64,000 nucleotides of DNA from Montifringilla adamsi. Taxonomy: Eukaryota; Chordata; Aves; Passeriformes; Passeridae. This document shows positions 18,501 through 32,645 of the stretch, in pieces; position 1 is the first letter of the stretch, and every line of letters starts with the position of its first letter. Location of the stretch: assembly GCA_017590115.1 (NCBI GenBank), contig JAGGNK010006892.1, forward strand, positions 11,256,429-11,320,428, given 5' to 3'. The notes beneath the pieces are model-generated. The model saw nothing but the letters and a program-made list of their open reading frames with translations. It was not told where the DNA came from and made no database searches. The translations under genes and the position numbers were made by a program.

Positions 18501-21500
18501 AGTGCACCTCCTCTGCCCTTCCTGTAAACACTTCATCGTAAACTCAGTATGATTTCCAGATCATACGTGAACTTCTTGCAGAGGAAGGCTCTTCATCCAG
18601 TGTACCATGTACTATCTCAGTAGCTAGCTGGGGTAGACTAAGGGAAGCGTACACAATGTCTTGCACAGATGTGTTGGACAACAAATCATACAGCTGTGCT
18701 CAATACCAAAACCCTCAGCGCCAACACACACACGATTAGGACACAATATTAGCTCCCTCCCAGTCACTACCCACTGTCCACAGGTCAAAACTTGTCTTTC
18801 TCTTTTTTTCTTTTTCCAGCAATAACTATAATATTATTTATTTTCCATGGGAAATTTTGGTGAGCCTTACCTGTATCTTAGTAACAGTTTCCTCAGCCCC
18901 ACATATGGTAACCATCTTTCCCTATAGACATTACATAATACACCTGTAGCTAAACTATAAAAAAATAATCTCATATTGCATTTGATTCTAAAGTCATCTT
19001 CTCTTTCGAACCTCAAAAAATTATTTTTACTGGCTAACTAGTAAGAGTTTATTTAATCTATGCTGTTTAGCAAATAGATACCTGCAACATTAAAAAATAG
19101 TTAGGAGATTCAGTTTAATTAATAGTACAAATGTCAAAAGGCCACTGTTGGTTTTTTAATATACTTTACACATTTTTTTTTCATAATTTTTGTTCTTGAA
19201 ATTCTTACTAGTTCTTGGACTTGCACTGCAAAATAGAGAATTAGAATTGTCCAAGGTGACACGGGATTATTGTTTCAAACATTGTAATTCTCAAAGGCTC
19301 CACACTATAGGGAATTTGTCTTGCAGTATCCAAATTTTATTTTGTCAGAGCTGGCATGCTGTATAAAATGGATCATTAGTTCATTTCTCTAATATCTGTG
19401 TCACATATTCTCTCCTTATTCTACTTGAGAACACAAATAATATTTGTGAAGCAATTAAAAAGGCAACAAAATAGACAGAGGTATTATCATTTTATTCACA
19501 GTAGATGGAAAAAGAATAAAGGGAATAATTGTTTTTGTTGTCCAGGTATTATTAATGTCAGTTGAAGACATCCAGTGAAAGGAGAGCAGGAACATTTTAA
19601 AACTTGATTTCTTTTTAATGTGAAAACCCTCATTCTTTTGACCTGTCAGCATTCTTCAAGTGACAGGTGTATCTTCCCTTATATTTCAGGAAAGTGTAAA
19701 GTTGAGGAAAACACATTTGTTTAAAAAACAGTTCATCCTGATACATCTGAAACCAACTTCTAATACAACATCTACAAGTTATTTCCGTGGTTTATTTCTT
19801 CTGAAAAGAGATATTGTGTTTAGTTTGTTCCCAAGTACTGCAAAGAAAGGACTTCTTGTCTCCTTTGATAATTATTTGAGAACATACTCACTTGTCATTG
19901 TAGGATAAAATTAAGAAAAGTATGATTGACATGAAAGATTGTTCATTTTGTGTAAAGTGAGAAAGAATCTGGTCTGAGTCTTCTTTGGTGTTAATAGAGA
20001 TTTCAGTGATGGAAGAGTGAAAAAATTCTGTTGCAATAAGGGCTCAAATATGGTTCAATTGGAATAAAAATTATAGTTGGGCAGAAAATGAAATAAATTG
20101 CTGGCCACTTGAAATATTCCATAACATGGAATATGAGTTAATCATAAATATGTGTTAAAAGTAATCATACAAGACTCATGAATTGTTAATAGAGAAATTT
20201 TCATTATTTCTCAAAGATAATATACTTGGCAACTCCTTGTTTTTCTTTCTTCCAACAACAAAATTTCCCTTTCCCTAAAAATATATAATAGTCAAAACCA
20301 CCCAAAATTTCCCACATTATGTTTTAGCTCTTCCAAATTTCTACACCACTTATTACTTCACATATTCAGAAACCATTTCCTGCTCAAAGCTGACAAATAA
20401 AGGGAAAGGACTTATTAAAAAAAAATGTAAACCACATTAAATTCAGAAGGTATTGAGTAGCAACAGCACTGAAAATATTAAACACAGTTTTCCTCCTGAA
20501 CTTGGAAAATTTTGATTTCTGTTTTTACACATTTTTTAATGCTATTAAATTAAGGCCACTACTATTATTACTATTAATAGTATTACTACTACTCTTAATA
20601 GTAGCACTACTACTATTTAATACTATTAAATTAAGATCCAATCAAATATATATTTTTTGTAACATATATTTTGAATTTAACAGGAAAAAAAATCTCCTTG
20701 AAACACATCATATAAAAGAGCAGTAATGCAGTAATGTTCAGCTAAGTGCTCAGAAACAGAAATATGTAGTTTCTAACCTTACACTGGTGCCACAGTTGAT
20801 GTTCACATCCATCCATGCTCTTTACTTATGAACCTACCTCATATACAGAGCAACACAGACATAAAGAGAGGCATATAGATGGGTAATTATGATGAAAGAA
20901 TAAAGTTCAGAGCTCTGATGTTTCTCCCTCACAGTCTGTTTTTTCTATGCTCGGATCAGGACAACATCCTTCCTACCAAAATATTGTACTACAGATGAAT
21001 AATCACTCTCAGGCACACAGGAAAGACTGAAGCACAACTCTAATGCAAATAAAATGAAAGTAGCAATCTTTGATGAAAACTGCCTTGTAACCCCCAAACT
21101 GCAATAATGACATCCATCAGAACAGGGAAAGACCAGCACTTAAAGAAGCACTTGTGATTTCACCTGTCACAGCTAATAAGGAAGCTTAAGCACAACCTGT
21201 CTTTGTGCCTAAAGGCAGATGGAGAGAAGGAGAGATGGAAACCGTCAGCAGCTGCTTATACACCTTGCTTGTCCTGTCTGCCCTAAACATTTCTTGAAAA
21301 ACTAGTAAGATTTCTGGATGCACAGTTGACCTTGGAGGGGAGATAATTTACAGGAAAAGGGAAGGATATTCTTTCACTGAACTAGCAGAGCCTGAAGGAG
21401 GAAGGACCTGAAGGGAGGTCTCTGTACCTGCAGACAAACTGCTTTAGAGGACTGGAGTATTTTGCTGCAGTCATGTCCTTTGTTAGTACTAATCCCAGCA

Positions 21501-22290
21501 CAATAATCTTGAGGCTCAGTTGCCTTTTATCTGTGCAAAGACAGGGACAGACTTTGTTGGTAGTGCAGATCCCATTACTGTTAAGAGGTATCTGAGAAAC
21601 ATAATTCACTCAAACTGCCTGAAATAACTCCTTTAAGATAGAGTGGAACAGCACTTAGAGAGTTTCCTCTGTTTGTCCACTGACCACAAAAAGGCTTTTA
21701 TAACAGTGACATAAGCCCTTCCACAAGAGACGTTCCACATTTTTATGCAGCTGTACAAGCAATTCTTTATTTTTCCTTTCAGTAAAACAGATAGTGCCAA
21801 AACCAGCTGGCTGTCATGTTAACCAACTCCTTAGCACAGGCAATTGGAAACACAGACAAGAGTGTGTTCTGCTCACAAGCAATTTATAGATCCCCATATA
21901 TATCTGATCAATTATAAATTACAGTGTTGGTACAAGAAGGATAATGAAAAAAGGGAAAAAAAATCCCTTTTGCTATTACACAAAGAATAATGTGGGAAGT
22001 GCAATAAGATTTTCATCATCCTATAGCATCTTGTCCCCATGGCAGTAAAAGAAACATATCTAGTTAATTTTTCTGAAGAGTTTTTCAGGAAAAAATTCTT
22101 TAGTGCTGTCATTAGTACCATACTTTAGTTGTGGAATTAAATAGAATGCACCAATATATCTCAGTGCCTCCCAGCAGGCATTTCAGGAAAGGAGCATTTA
22201 ACCTAAATTGTATTGTTAAAATATCATTTTGTCTCAGTAATCCATACCAATTTTCTTGAAGCTGATTCTTTTGTAAGAGCATTAAAATGA
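12505..22290. other. Gene-free intergenic DNA
   Basis: No MMP-like exon, other recognisable exon, RNA gene or clear transposon was found on either strand. More GC-balanced patches occur at about 13100-13480 and 14480-14820. The 20542-20635 microsatellite is listed separately. Confidence 0.55.
20542..20635. repeat. TACTAT-rich microsatellite between 13-bp direct repeats
   Basis: An imperfect (TACTAT/TAC) repeat at 20555-20622, including ACTATTAATAGT palindromes, is bounded on each side by the same 13 bases CTATTAAATTAAG (20542-20554 and 20623-20635). Confidence 0.75.
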
Positions 22291-22294
22291 TGCA

Positions 22295-22333
22295 TGACTC
22301 AGGTGTTTACAACTCATTTAGCACAGTGAGTCA
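22295..22333. promoter_or_regulatory. Pair of perfect AP-1 consensus sites
   Basis: TGACTCA at 22295-22301 and TGAGTCA at 22327-22333, 32 bases apart, roughly midway between the two AP-1-driven MMP genes. This may be a shared enhancer or chance: single AP-1 matches occur several times across the window. Confidence 0.25.
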
Positions 22334-25300
22334 ATTAGAGGTATCTGCTTGGGGCTCTGTTCTGGAGTGAAAACTATTGTGAAGAATTTGCATTTTGCTG
22401 AAGCAGTCACGTACCCACTTCCACACCCTGCAGAGCTGATCTGGTGGGGACTGAGCAAATGTCCGGGAGACACAGGGAATGAGGAAACACCAGTGGGACA
22501 GGGGAATATTCTGAAAATCACACATGCTTTAAGGAAGGCCTGGGCACTGATCCTTCCCAAGAAGTAGCTAAGGCAAACAGTTCAGGGAATTTTCTTGAGA
22601 GAAAATATTCCCTGTGTGTCTTCTTGAGTCTGGGGCATATGTACTTTCATAAGTAGTGCCATTGGTATCAGTTCAGGACAGGCAGCACCACATGTGTGTC
22701 ATGTAGGCAAATGCTCTGCACCCACTGGAAGCCTCCTGGGGACACCTACCCAGGTCAACAAAAAGTGTCACCCACTGGTCCTGGAAAGTACAGTGGGCCT
22801 TGTGCCCTCCTGTGGCTGAGCTTTTGTGCCTTCCCTGCTCAGAATAACTCCTTTTACTGGAGCTGTCAGCCAGGGTGCCTGGCAGTGCCCAAAGGCTCTG
22901 CCTGCATTGTGGCACCTGGCACTGGGGTGGGCTGAGCACAGAACCCCACAGTCAGTCACCTGCCCCTGTCCCTGCCAGCTGAGTAGCCCAGGTGTCTCTT
23001 TGGACCATCACAGGTAATACTTGCCCCACAAGCCACTGTAGCTGCCAAAGCTGACAACTAGCTGGTCAGGAAAAGGCTCCTTCCTTCCTTTTCCCAGTGC
23101 TGTGCTGGAGCCCAGGTCCCTCAGTCCCCATCCCAGGAGCAGAGCCTGCCCAAAAGTCACCCCATACAGGCTCTCCCTGCACCTGGCAGCGAAGCCACTG
23201 CCCTCATCTCCTCTCAGGCACTGCCAGAACAGGGGAGATGGACCTACAAGCTCAGCTGGAGCCTACTGAGGTCCCACTTTAGAATGCTTAACTGGTGGAT
23301 TAATCTGGGTTTGTCACTTGAACAATGTTCATCATCCCGGGATGTTTATTTTCTTTGTAATAACAAAAGCTCCGTGAGAAATGATAAAACTGAAAGAGGT
23401 GGAATCTAGCAATCCCTCAACAGAGATTTGCCTTGCCTCCATTTCCCTGTTATCAATAACAGCTAAAATTTGGCTTATTTCTGTCTTTTCCCACACTTCT
23501 ACACTATTTGTCCAAAAGCATTATTGACCACAGAGGCTTCCTGAATCCTTCTGCATCATCTGTTTTTTATGTCTTCGAGCATAGTTTGAAAATATTTGTA
23601 CAATGAAGAATCACTTATTCAAAACAATTGTTTGCAAGCAAATATATCACTTCTCTTCCTTTTTGCTATTTTATGTTATTTATTTTATGTATTCTGCCCA
23701 AACCATATAAATTTATTTTTTCTCTTGCATAATAGTCCTGAATTTTAACTCTGGATTTTTTAAACTCAACTTATTTTTAATTTTTGACTGTAAATGGACA
23801 TTAAAATGTTGAAGGCTTCCAAATATAGTAGATAGTACCTCAGAACAAGAATCCAAGGCCAAAGTTAACAATAACATGACAGAACAAAAGTGTGAGTGGA
23901 ACATAATTATTGATGTGTGCACATTGTGGGCTGATGTGAGCAACAAGAAAGGGATGATCGGTTAGCATTAAGCATTATGATGTGACAGAATAAAAACAAA
24001 TGAGGTACTTCAAAAGAAAATAAATTTATCTGGATCAAAATTTTATGTAGTTGAGTATCTGACTGAAATCCCTGTGTAGATTCTGATCATATTGGAATCC
24101 TTTTAGAGAAATAAAAGCTATGAAAGTCATCTTCAGGAATGAAATTAATTTACCTTAGTGTTGGATCTCTCCTTTTGAAAGATTAGCATACAGAGAATGT
24201 GATTCATCTCACCCTAAAGTACACACTTAAAATACATTAAAAAAGCTTTATACAAAGATTCTGCTGCTCTGCTTTAACAAAAGCATAAGACCAAAGGGGA
24301 TATCACAGGTTTATATTTATGTTTCACCAGAAGGGCTCACTCCATCTTCCTAACAAAAACCAGCTGCAAGGTCCAAATGGACCTTGGTATTATAGTCAAC
24401 TTGGTGATTAACAGTAATCAGTGCTCCCATTATGAAGTATTTATATTTCGGCTTCCATTTTGCTAAGTGACTACAAAATGTGAAATGTCATTGACTGACT
24501 AAGTCATAGCATCTTGAATTTCATTGGGCAAAATCAATGAATTGATCAGAAGTTAGTTGGAGTAAAATGTCCAGGTACTTGAATGAGAGGGGACCTGAAT
24601 TTTCTGAGGGTCCAAAGGAGAAAAGAAACTGGATGCCCCAAAACCAAAAACTTTGAAAAGTACTTAAATGCATCAGAGTGCTAGTAATTTGATTAAAAAT
24701 CATTAAAAAGCAGAGGTGTTATATGTAAAGTCAGAAACCTGGCTAAATATAAGAAAACTTTCATAAATGTAGTGGCTTCACAGATTTGTCTAGGCTAGGA
24801 GCACAGTCATCAAGTTTCCTAACTGCAGTCAGTGAAGAACAACAGATGCCTTCAGACAGAAGCTGAGATATTAGTGGTGTGAATCACTTTCTGTCTACAT
24901 TTCTTCATTGATTGAATGGGAAGCAGAGGACAATTTCACCTCTGGCTTAGCATTTCATTTAGAGGCTGTTACTCTGATAAAAGTTAGTCTATGTGGTAAG
25001 AAGCATGCAAAGAGAAGGGGACCCCAACAACACCCCAACACAGCATCAGAGGAGCACATCTGGCCTCCCAAAGGCTGGCATGTGCTTACAGGGAATATGT
25101 GACTGGCCTAGATATAGGAAAGATCCCTCTTCTTAACACCGTATTCAATAAGTCATGATGGTTTCAGCCCTTTACCTCAGCCATGGCTCAGTCCTCAATC
25201 TGGTCAAAAGGAGATAACTGAAGAAGTGAGCCATTGTTGAACATTGGAGGTGATTAAGCAATTTGTACAACCTCAGGGATGCCCCAGGATTAGGCAGAAA

Positions 25301-25548
25301 GAAAACAAGATTGCAAAATAACCACAGTTCCTTAGGTAATGTAAGGTTTAGCTTATGAATATGAATGAAGTGTGTTGTCCTAATTTAGAGCATTAGTCTA
25401 CCTTCAATAACAGCCAAATCTTTCTACTTTTTTATGCATTTAGCCAGAAAATTTTTTTTCTTGGTTTCTGGTTCTGTTTGTCTCTGTGATAAAGGTGAAA
25501 ATTGTTTTATATGGTTATATGGTGGCAGTATCAGCAGCCATAGGACAT
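22334..25548. other. Gene-free intergenic DNA with a GC-balanced patch
   Basis: A patch at about 22670-23280 is richer in GC than its surroundings and has several overlapping open frames, none with recognisable protein features or splice context. The rest is AT-rich with nothing supportable. Confidence 0.5.
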
Positions 25549-25695
25549 GAGGCAATGGAATGAAGCTGCATCAGGGCAAATTCAGATTGGACATCAGGAG
25601 AAGGCTTTTCACTGAGACAGCAGTCAGTCACTAGAACAGGCTGCCCAGGGAAGTGGTCATGGCACCAAGGCAGCCACAGTTCTGGAAACTAATTG
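25549..25695 (+). mobile_element. CR1 LINE fragment
   Basis: Phrases such as 'aggacatgaggcaatggaat', 'cagattggacatcaggagaa' and 'acaggctgcccagggaagtg' follow the CR1 sense strand upstream of its 3' end (the segment running from '...ggcaatgg' to 'gaggctgcccagggaagtgg'). Truncated at both ends. Confidence 0.8.
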
Positions 25696-28600
25696 CAAAG
25701 CCACTGGGTTTTGCATTCGTATCAATACATACTTACTAAAACCAAACTCATTCTTTAAGCAAAATAATTTCTCTCTTTCCAAAGCAAGAATTTATTCTTC
25801 TTTCACAATCATACAGTTCTACTTGAAAGATACCTCACCTTAAGCTCATATTGAAATAATGTGCATGATGTCTCAGTTATCTGACTTTAAGTCAACCTTT
25901 GCCCAATGAATGCAAATAATTTACTTCAACTCAGAAGAGATTGAATAAGTATACACTATTAATAAAGAAGTAATAATTCCACTGTGCTGCTTCTGTTGTT
26001 TTTATCTCACAGCTAAGTATGAAAAAAGGAGTTTCATAATTTATCCTGCAGTTCTGATTGTTTCCTTCTTTCTGTTACATACCTAGCTGATTTTCTTCAT
26101 TTTTCCTGAAACACTATGGAAGCATTTCACCAAGTCTGCTGAAAAAAGTCTTTATGCAAGTGCATGTTCTTTTCTGGGTTTTTTACTTTCTCTTACTTCC
26201 CTGAAGGTTGTCCTGTACCTTCATTTACTGATTAACTGTTTTGAAATCATTTTTTCAAAGAAGTGAGTCCCTTACATTCCATCATCTGCCATCATCTGTC
26301 GTCACCTGTTCACTGCTGGGTGGTTTGGGGACAAGAGTGTGACTGAGAACTCTTTTATGAAGCCTCAGGACACTTGTATATATATATATACACCTTTTTA
26401 CCTGCAGATGTTTTCTGCTGGAAGATACTTGAATTCCTTTTGAAACTAAACAACACGAAAAACTTTAAGACATTGTGGGGTGGGCAAAGTGGGAGGAATG
26501 TGGTGCCTGATTTGTGTCTTTTATGTGACAGCTGAGCCCAGGGGGTCCAATCAGGATGGAAATCCTGCTTGCTTCTATGACATCCAAATGTAGATACTGC
26601 TACAGAAATCACGTATCAGGGAAGGCACTAAAGCTGCTCTTTCAACATGAATCCAAACTATAGTAATCTCCATTCAAGTCCCAGCAGGCATTATTTCCTG
26701 CTGCATGACATAACACAGCCTGGTGTGTTTGTTCTTTTGCTGGGTGCAGAAAGGCCCTCCAGGTCTTTGCTATTTACTCCATGCCAGCTGAAGCAAGAAT
26801 GTCTGACACAGCAAATGAGAAAGGGTTTGTGGCACCTGAGAGCTGAAACAAAATTAAATCCATGCAATCTGCTTGATGGAAATATCTAATGATTCAAAGT
26901 GAGGAAGCAGACTAGTCAGTGGGATCATGCTAGACAAGTACTACACCCACACAATAAATCTGGGATATTCCCAAGACAAAAAACCCAACAGTTGCTTGTG
27001 ATGATCTCCAGTATGAAAAATAATGAAAATACTGCCAAGCATATAGAGCAGATTCACTTTCTCAGACCTGCACAGAAAAATTGTTTGAATTTGAATGTGT
27101 TTTAGCTACTTAAGTGACTTTGAAATATAGTCTCAGACACCTCAGAAGTGTAACGATTTTTTTGGTGTGTTATAAGCTGTGGGTATGAGCACAATGGCTC
27201 TACCTGTGAAGGCACATCTCTGGCATGATCATTACTACCAGCTGGTGTGTTTGCTCTTTGCTCTCCTTTCATTGTAACAGGAAGGAATGAAGACAATGCA
27301 CCATCCAACATTTCTTGGTTAATCTCACACATGGTTTACACTGCTTTCCTTGGCATTACTCGTGTTGAGTAGCAACAGAAATATTTTGCAGAAAGATACA
27401 TTATTTAGAACTGAATACCAAGTCCCTCCTTTTGAGGACGCAAGATCTGATAAACCAGCTAGCTCATAGAAAATATTTACTGTTTATACAAATATAACTC
27501 ATCCTTCATTCTCTGAAACTTCAAACAGGAAGATTTCAGCCTGACTCTGAAAACAGTTTGGAGAGAATAAACAGGCAGGCTTGGAAAGCTTTTATTTCTC
27601 CACATCTGCCTAGCGGTCTGCTGCTTTCTTAGCAAACTGTCCAATACAGACCATAATCTAAAAACTCAGTAACAAAGCACTGTAAGTATGAAAATTTGAA
27701 GATAAAATGTCATGTCATTCAATGAAACTTTTAAGAAAGCCAGGGCACTTAAGCTTCTTCCCTACATCTAGGCCAAGTGGTCTGGGAGCGATACCTGGTT
27801 CTCAGTTTCAGTTTCCTCCAGGAATCAAATGAAGCACAAAGTATAATATTGTCATAGGAAGAAAACTGAGCAGAAAAGGACCTGCTCCACATTCCCCATG
27901 AGCGGGATCCATTGAGCTGCCCCACAGTCCAGGGCAGTCTGAGACAGGCACTTGTCCTTCTCTCTCCCTGCCCATCTCTCACCTTCCTTTCCCTTCCCTG
28001 CTCCCTGGAGACCCTCTTGGTGGTCCTTGTCTCTGTTTTTTGCCTTCTCCAACCAAAAGCATGTCATCCAAATTTGGGGAAAAGAAATGCACCATGGATT
28101 GGCTCTGACTCCTGCAGGCTGGGGCTCTGCTCATGGGTTATTCCTGCCAGGTCACTGTGCCTTACATCTCCCTGGAGGGTAAACTCTCTGGAGGAGGATT
28201 TGACTCATCCCAAACTGGATTTATGAAGACTGCTGTTCCCTGGTCCATGAGAAAGAGCATGTCTGTGCCAAAACAGAAAGCAGTTTACCACAAGATGTGT
28301 GGCCCCAAAACTCTACCTCTGCTTCAGCCCTAACATTTCAGAAGCAAGAGTCCCTTTTGGTCATCCTCATGGCAAATCACTAATGATACACTAATCACCC
28401 CACCTTGCAACTTCTGTCTTGGCTGTGCAGACACACAGTGTGCTGTTTAGTCATCTAACACAGAGGAAGTGAGGCTAATTATGTCATTGGGATATTTTAA
28501 GAAATAGATATTTTACATGCGCACTATTTTCAGTAACAAATTGCAATGCTAGAAATAATAGTGAGACTTGTTTTGATTATATCATCTCATCAAAATTTAG

Positions 28601-31600
28601 TCTACCCATCCTGAGCCTAAACACATCTGTGCCACCTACACAGCTGTGGTTGCTCTAAGGTGTGTTGGGGGGGTGGTGGTATTGGAATTACAGCCCCATA
28701 ATCTTTTAGCCAAATCTGCGATGATGGGTGATTTAATCCGCCCATGCATTTCAGCATTGGATCAAAGCTGTGGGTCTCACATATTTGTAAAGGTTGACTT
28801 GACATTTCTTGCTCCTTTGAATTTTGCTTTCATGTATCCTCCCTTGTAAGGATAACAGCACTGGTGGAGTTTACTGGTAGCAGTAACCTTCCCGCTTTTC
28901 CTGTTGCCACAGTTTGTTCCTATCCTGTAGCCCAAGGCTTGCATTCCATACATTCATTAAATCTCTACCCTGGTATAAAGAAGGTTATTTTCCCTGATCC
29001 TTTGCTTCCCAGAAGTGTACTTTCAGGCTTCATTTCTTGCCTTTTGGCTGTTTACAAACTCATTTTCTAAAACCTGGCATCATAAAATTGGCACAATAAT
29101 CTGAGCGGGCAGTACCCTTTAGTAACGTGCACCAGAGGAAGGAAAATAATTCCTAGTTTCACACAGTCCTCTGACTTTGCCTCACACTAGTATTTATTAC
29201 TTTATTCCTGGGTGGTTTTGCCATAACAGGATGGCTGGTCTTCTCTGTGATTCAGTCCTGGCAGCTGGTGTTGACACATGTTGAACTTGTAAATCTCTGA
29301 TTTTCAGTAAACACAGAGAAGAAGGTAGATTGCAGATAGCTAATCACTGAAGCAATACTGATGATGTCCTTGACTCCTGCTTATTTTCCTGTAATTCTGG
29401 GGGAATTTCTTAAATTTCTGTTCCTGTGGCTTGTCTTAGATGAAATTAGATGAAATCTCTTTATTAGATGAAATCTCTGTTAACTGAGATTAAAGTAAAC
29501 CTTTTATAACAACTAAAACCAATACATGTCTACAAAAAAAAAATAAGGCTATAAAGTGGAGAGGAAGAGATTAATGATAATTCTAGAAACATAATGACCT
29601 GATTCCGTCTGACCTGAATATTGTGTCTAGCTCTGGTCACACAGTCTTACAAAGCAGATAGCAAGAAAAATGTCTGCCAAAACTGTCAGGAGAAATAAAA
29701 ATTATTGCTCACATCAAAGGGCAAGAAATTGTAACATCAGTTTTAAAGTTAAAACAAATAAGAGCTCTGCTAAATATACATAAGCAAGCAACTTACAGAA
29801 AGTAGGTCCTTTTATTTACTGTTTATTGATATAAGAACACATTCAGTGAACAAGGACAGTAGTTTAAAAATAGATCATAGGGGAGTAGCCTTTCATAAGG
29901 AGCACAAAATCTGTTGAGTTACTGTACTATTTTGAATCTGAGTTGAGATCCAGTTGAGAATGTGGATATTAAGAACGTCTGTATCTATGCAAGAAAGAAC
30001 TAAAGAAAAACAATGAAAAATTCAGCAGCACTTGAAATATCACAGGATGGGATCTTATTTACTCCTTGTTTCCATTATGGATAGAAAAGAGTAGGACCAT
30101 CTGAGATGGCCTGATCTGGACAGCTGGGTATTCCTAACATTCTGTGACTCTAATGATTAGATTCAAGGATAATCAGTTTAAACACGTGTCAATATAACGC
30201 AAGTCATTCTTTGGGGTGCCATGAAAATTCTAATGCAGGGAGCTATGAATAGAGCAAGAGGAATCATAACAATTAAAACTTCCGGTGTTTATTTAAGGCT
30301 GCGTGCACAGCACTGGATTGTTTAAGCCTGAAATTTCAACAAGTGTTTTCCTTCTGGAGTTGATGCTTGTGTAGCCTCATAGAGGGAGAAGAAGCCCACA
30401 TCCGCTCTTTATTTTGTGCATCAAATGACTCAGTTTCAGAGAGTGTAACTCATACTCTAAGTCTCATGAATGTAGCACAGAAAATTCCTGAATGCAAAGT
30501 TCTGAGCTGTGTGTTTCCTCCTTGGCACTCAGCAGAAAACTGCCAAAGGGCTTTTGCTGCTCCTTTTTTGAAATGCTTGAATGGTACCAGATCCAGGTGC
30601 TGCTCCAAAACATGTGTTTGTAGTCTCTTCTCTGAAATTACTATTAACTTTGAGAATGCTTATATGGGAGCAATGATTTTCCCAAGCAGTTTGCAAAGCA
30701 GCTGTTGTCTGAGCAATTATTCCCTGAACCAAAACAAAGTGAAGTCTATGTTAGATTTCTGTTTTGTTTGAATTGTGGTTCAGATCCTAACAGGCTCTTA
30801 TTGATTATTTATTTCTTAATATTCACACCTCAGCTACTAATACTAATTATACAAATAAAGTAATTGGAAATAAGCTGATGTTATCACTTGCTTTATATTT
30901 CCTACTACATCCTCATTCTCCTGTAATAGATCTCTATCTCCCTGTTGCAGTGCTATCCACTGTTTTCTATCACTGTAGATAGACCTGGGTGCGTTTTATT
31001 TCCTACCCCATGACTTTCAACAGAATTTTAGACAGTACATTTCTGTGGCACTTTTGACTGTGTAATTCAATTTTTGTTTCTCTTGATTTGAAATTGACCT
31101 CAGTTGGAAATATGTTCTCATATACAAGATAACTGGTGAGCCAGTGACCCTATTGGAGCTTCTTTCCCTGTGTTTTGGTGCAGAATATCCACATTGGAAC
31201 AAAAAACTTCCCAAAGCATTTTCTTAAAAAAATAGTGTGCGAAATTATTAGTGTTACAAATTTTCCACAAGGAAGAGTCCTTGGGTGATTTCTGGAAAGT
31301 GCAGCTGGATAGCCCAGCCATCAGTTAACTGTCTGATATGGGCTACTTTGAGGCATAAAATAGCCCATATCACATAATACATCATAAACACAACCTTGTG
31401 TTTAGGCTCTGCCAGAATAATGAAAATGGCTTTCCTTTATTGTTTTTGCCTGCGGGGTCTAATCTAATCAGCTGAGACCAACAGATCAGAACATGTAGCT
31501 AGGAGGAGAGTAAGCATTTTACCAAGCTCAGTTGCTCCAGTTACCTGGCCACATCCTGGCTGGCCCTTGTTGAAACTGCACTCTGTGGCACTGCACAGAG

Positions 31601-31899
31601 CACTCCAGTGGTTCTGGCTTACCTGTACTGCAGTTTCCCTTGGGAGACCTCAAACATGATGTTGTATCCCATGGGTCCTTGCAGCTTCCATGACCAAGTT
31701 TTTTCTGGCATTTGTCTCATCCTGTTTTCTCTGCACCACAGATGCCTTTTGACCCCATCATGCAGCTCTGCATGATTTATTTTCCATTATATCACCAATT
31801 TGCTGTAGCAAAATAGCACATAATTTGGACCAGGAGCAAGATTTATATGTTAAATTCTCCTGATTCACCTGAAAACTACCTGGAACCAGTAAGTTAACC
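25696..31899. other. Gene-free intergenic DNA
   Basis: No supportable gene. A weak, degenerate CR1-like stretch may lie at about 29590-29700 ('attgtgtctagctctggtca'). The 134-codon open frame at 30367-30771 starts at TTG, matches nothing I know and has no splice or promoter context. An inverted repeat at 31334-31372 is listed separately. Confidence 0.5.
31334..31372. repeat. Perfect inverted repeat, 12-bp arms
   Basis: TGATATGGGCTA (31334-31345) and its exact complement TAGCCCATATCA (31361-31372) are separated by 15 bases. It could form a hairpin. No transcript context is visible. Confidence 0.8.
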
Positions 31900-31951
31900 A
31901 TAGAACTACAGAATCATAGAATGGTCCAAGCTAGGCCTGAAAAAGACATAT
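31900..31951 (-). mobile_element. CR1 LINE 3'-tail fragment
   Basis: 'ctacagaatcatagaatgg' followed by 'tccaagctaggcctgaaaa' reads as the reversed CR1 terminus. Short and diverged. Confidence 0.7.
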
Positions 31952-32645
31952 GCTAGATAAACAGATAGTGGGAAGGACACTGTGAACTCCAGACCCTTCA
32001 GATATGGCTGATTCCCAACAGATTTTCACAGGTTCTTCTTAGGGCAGACTCTGTGGAGGGCTGCATATTTTTTTTCTTCCTGAAAAGAATATATTCAGAC
32101 AACAAAAATCATGCAGAAATAAAAAGAAATTTCTCTTACTTTCTTCCTAGGGTGATAATCCCTGTAATGATGAGATTACAGAGTGCTGTAATAGTGTCAT
32201 TTGGGCTAAGAAAGCAACACTTGGGTCTGGAAATGATCCATCTTCCTCTTTTAAGAAGAGCAGAACAGGATCATGTAAGAACATGTACAGTCCAGCAGAG
32301 ACTGCACAGTATGGATGTGACTATTCTGAGGACACTGTTCCATCAGGCTCCTCCTGCCCAGCGATGGGACCCTGGTGTAGTCCAGCAAAAAGTCAAGACA
32401 CAACATGGATGGCTCACTGCAACACACACAGAAATGCACCATCCTCTATTACTGTGGCAATAGGAGATTTGTTATGCGACATTTAAATAAGAAACTGAAA
32501 GCTGCTTCTCTGCTGTCTGGTGAGGGTTTCCTTAGAGGAAGATATTCTTTGATCCATTTTCTGTGAGTGAAGGGACAGGGGCAGAGCACACTCTCTGTAG
32601 CACAGCACAAGGGAGGTAAGTGAAGTGAGAGCCAGAGGTAGTCCT
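31952..32645. other. Gene-free intergenic DNA
   Basis: Nothing supportable. The 136-codon open frame at 32053-32463 has no recognised domain and no splice context. It is probably chance. Confidence 0.5.

Noticed and set aside
30367..30771. 134-codon plus-strand open frame
   Set aside because: It starts at TTG, is cysteine- and serine-rich without a recognised pattern, and has no supporting signals.
32053..32463. 136-codon plus-strand open frame
   Set aside because: No recognised domain, no conserved motif and no splice context. Most likely chance in gene-free DNA.
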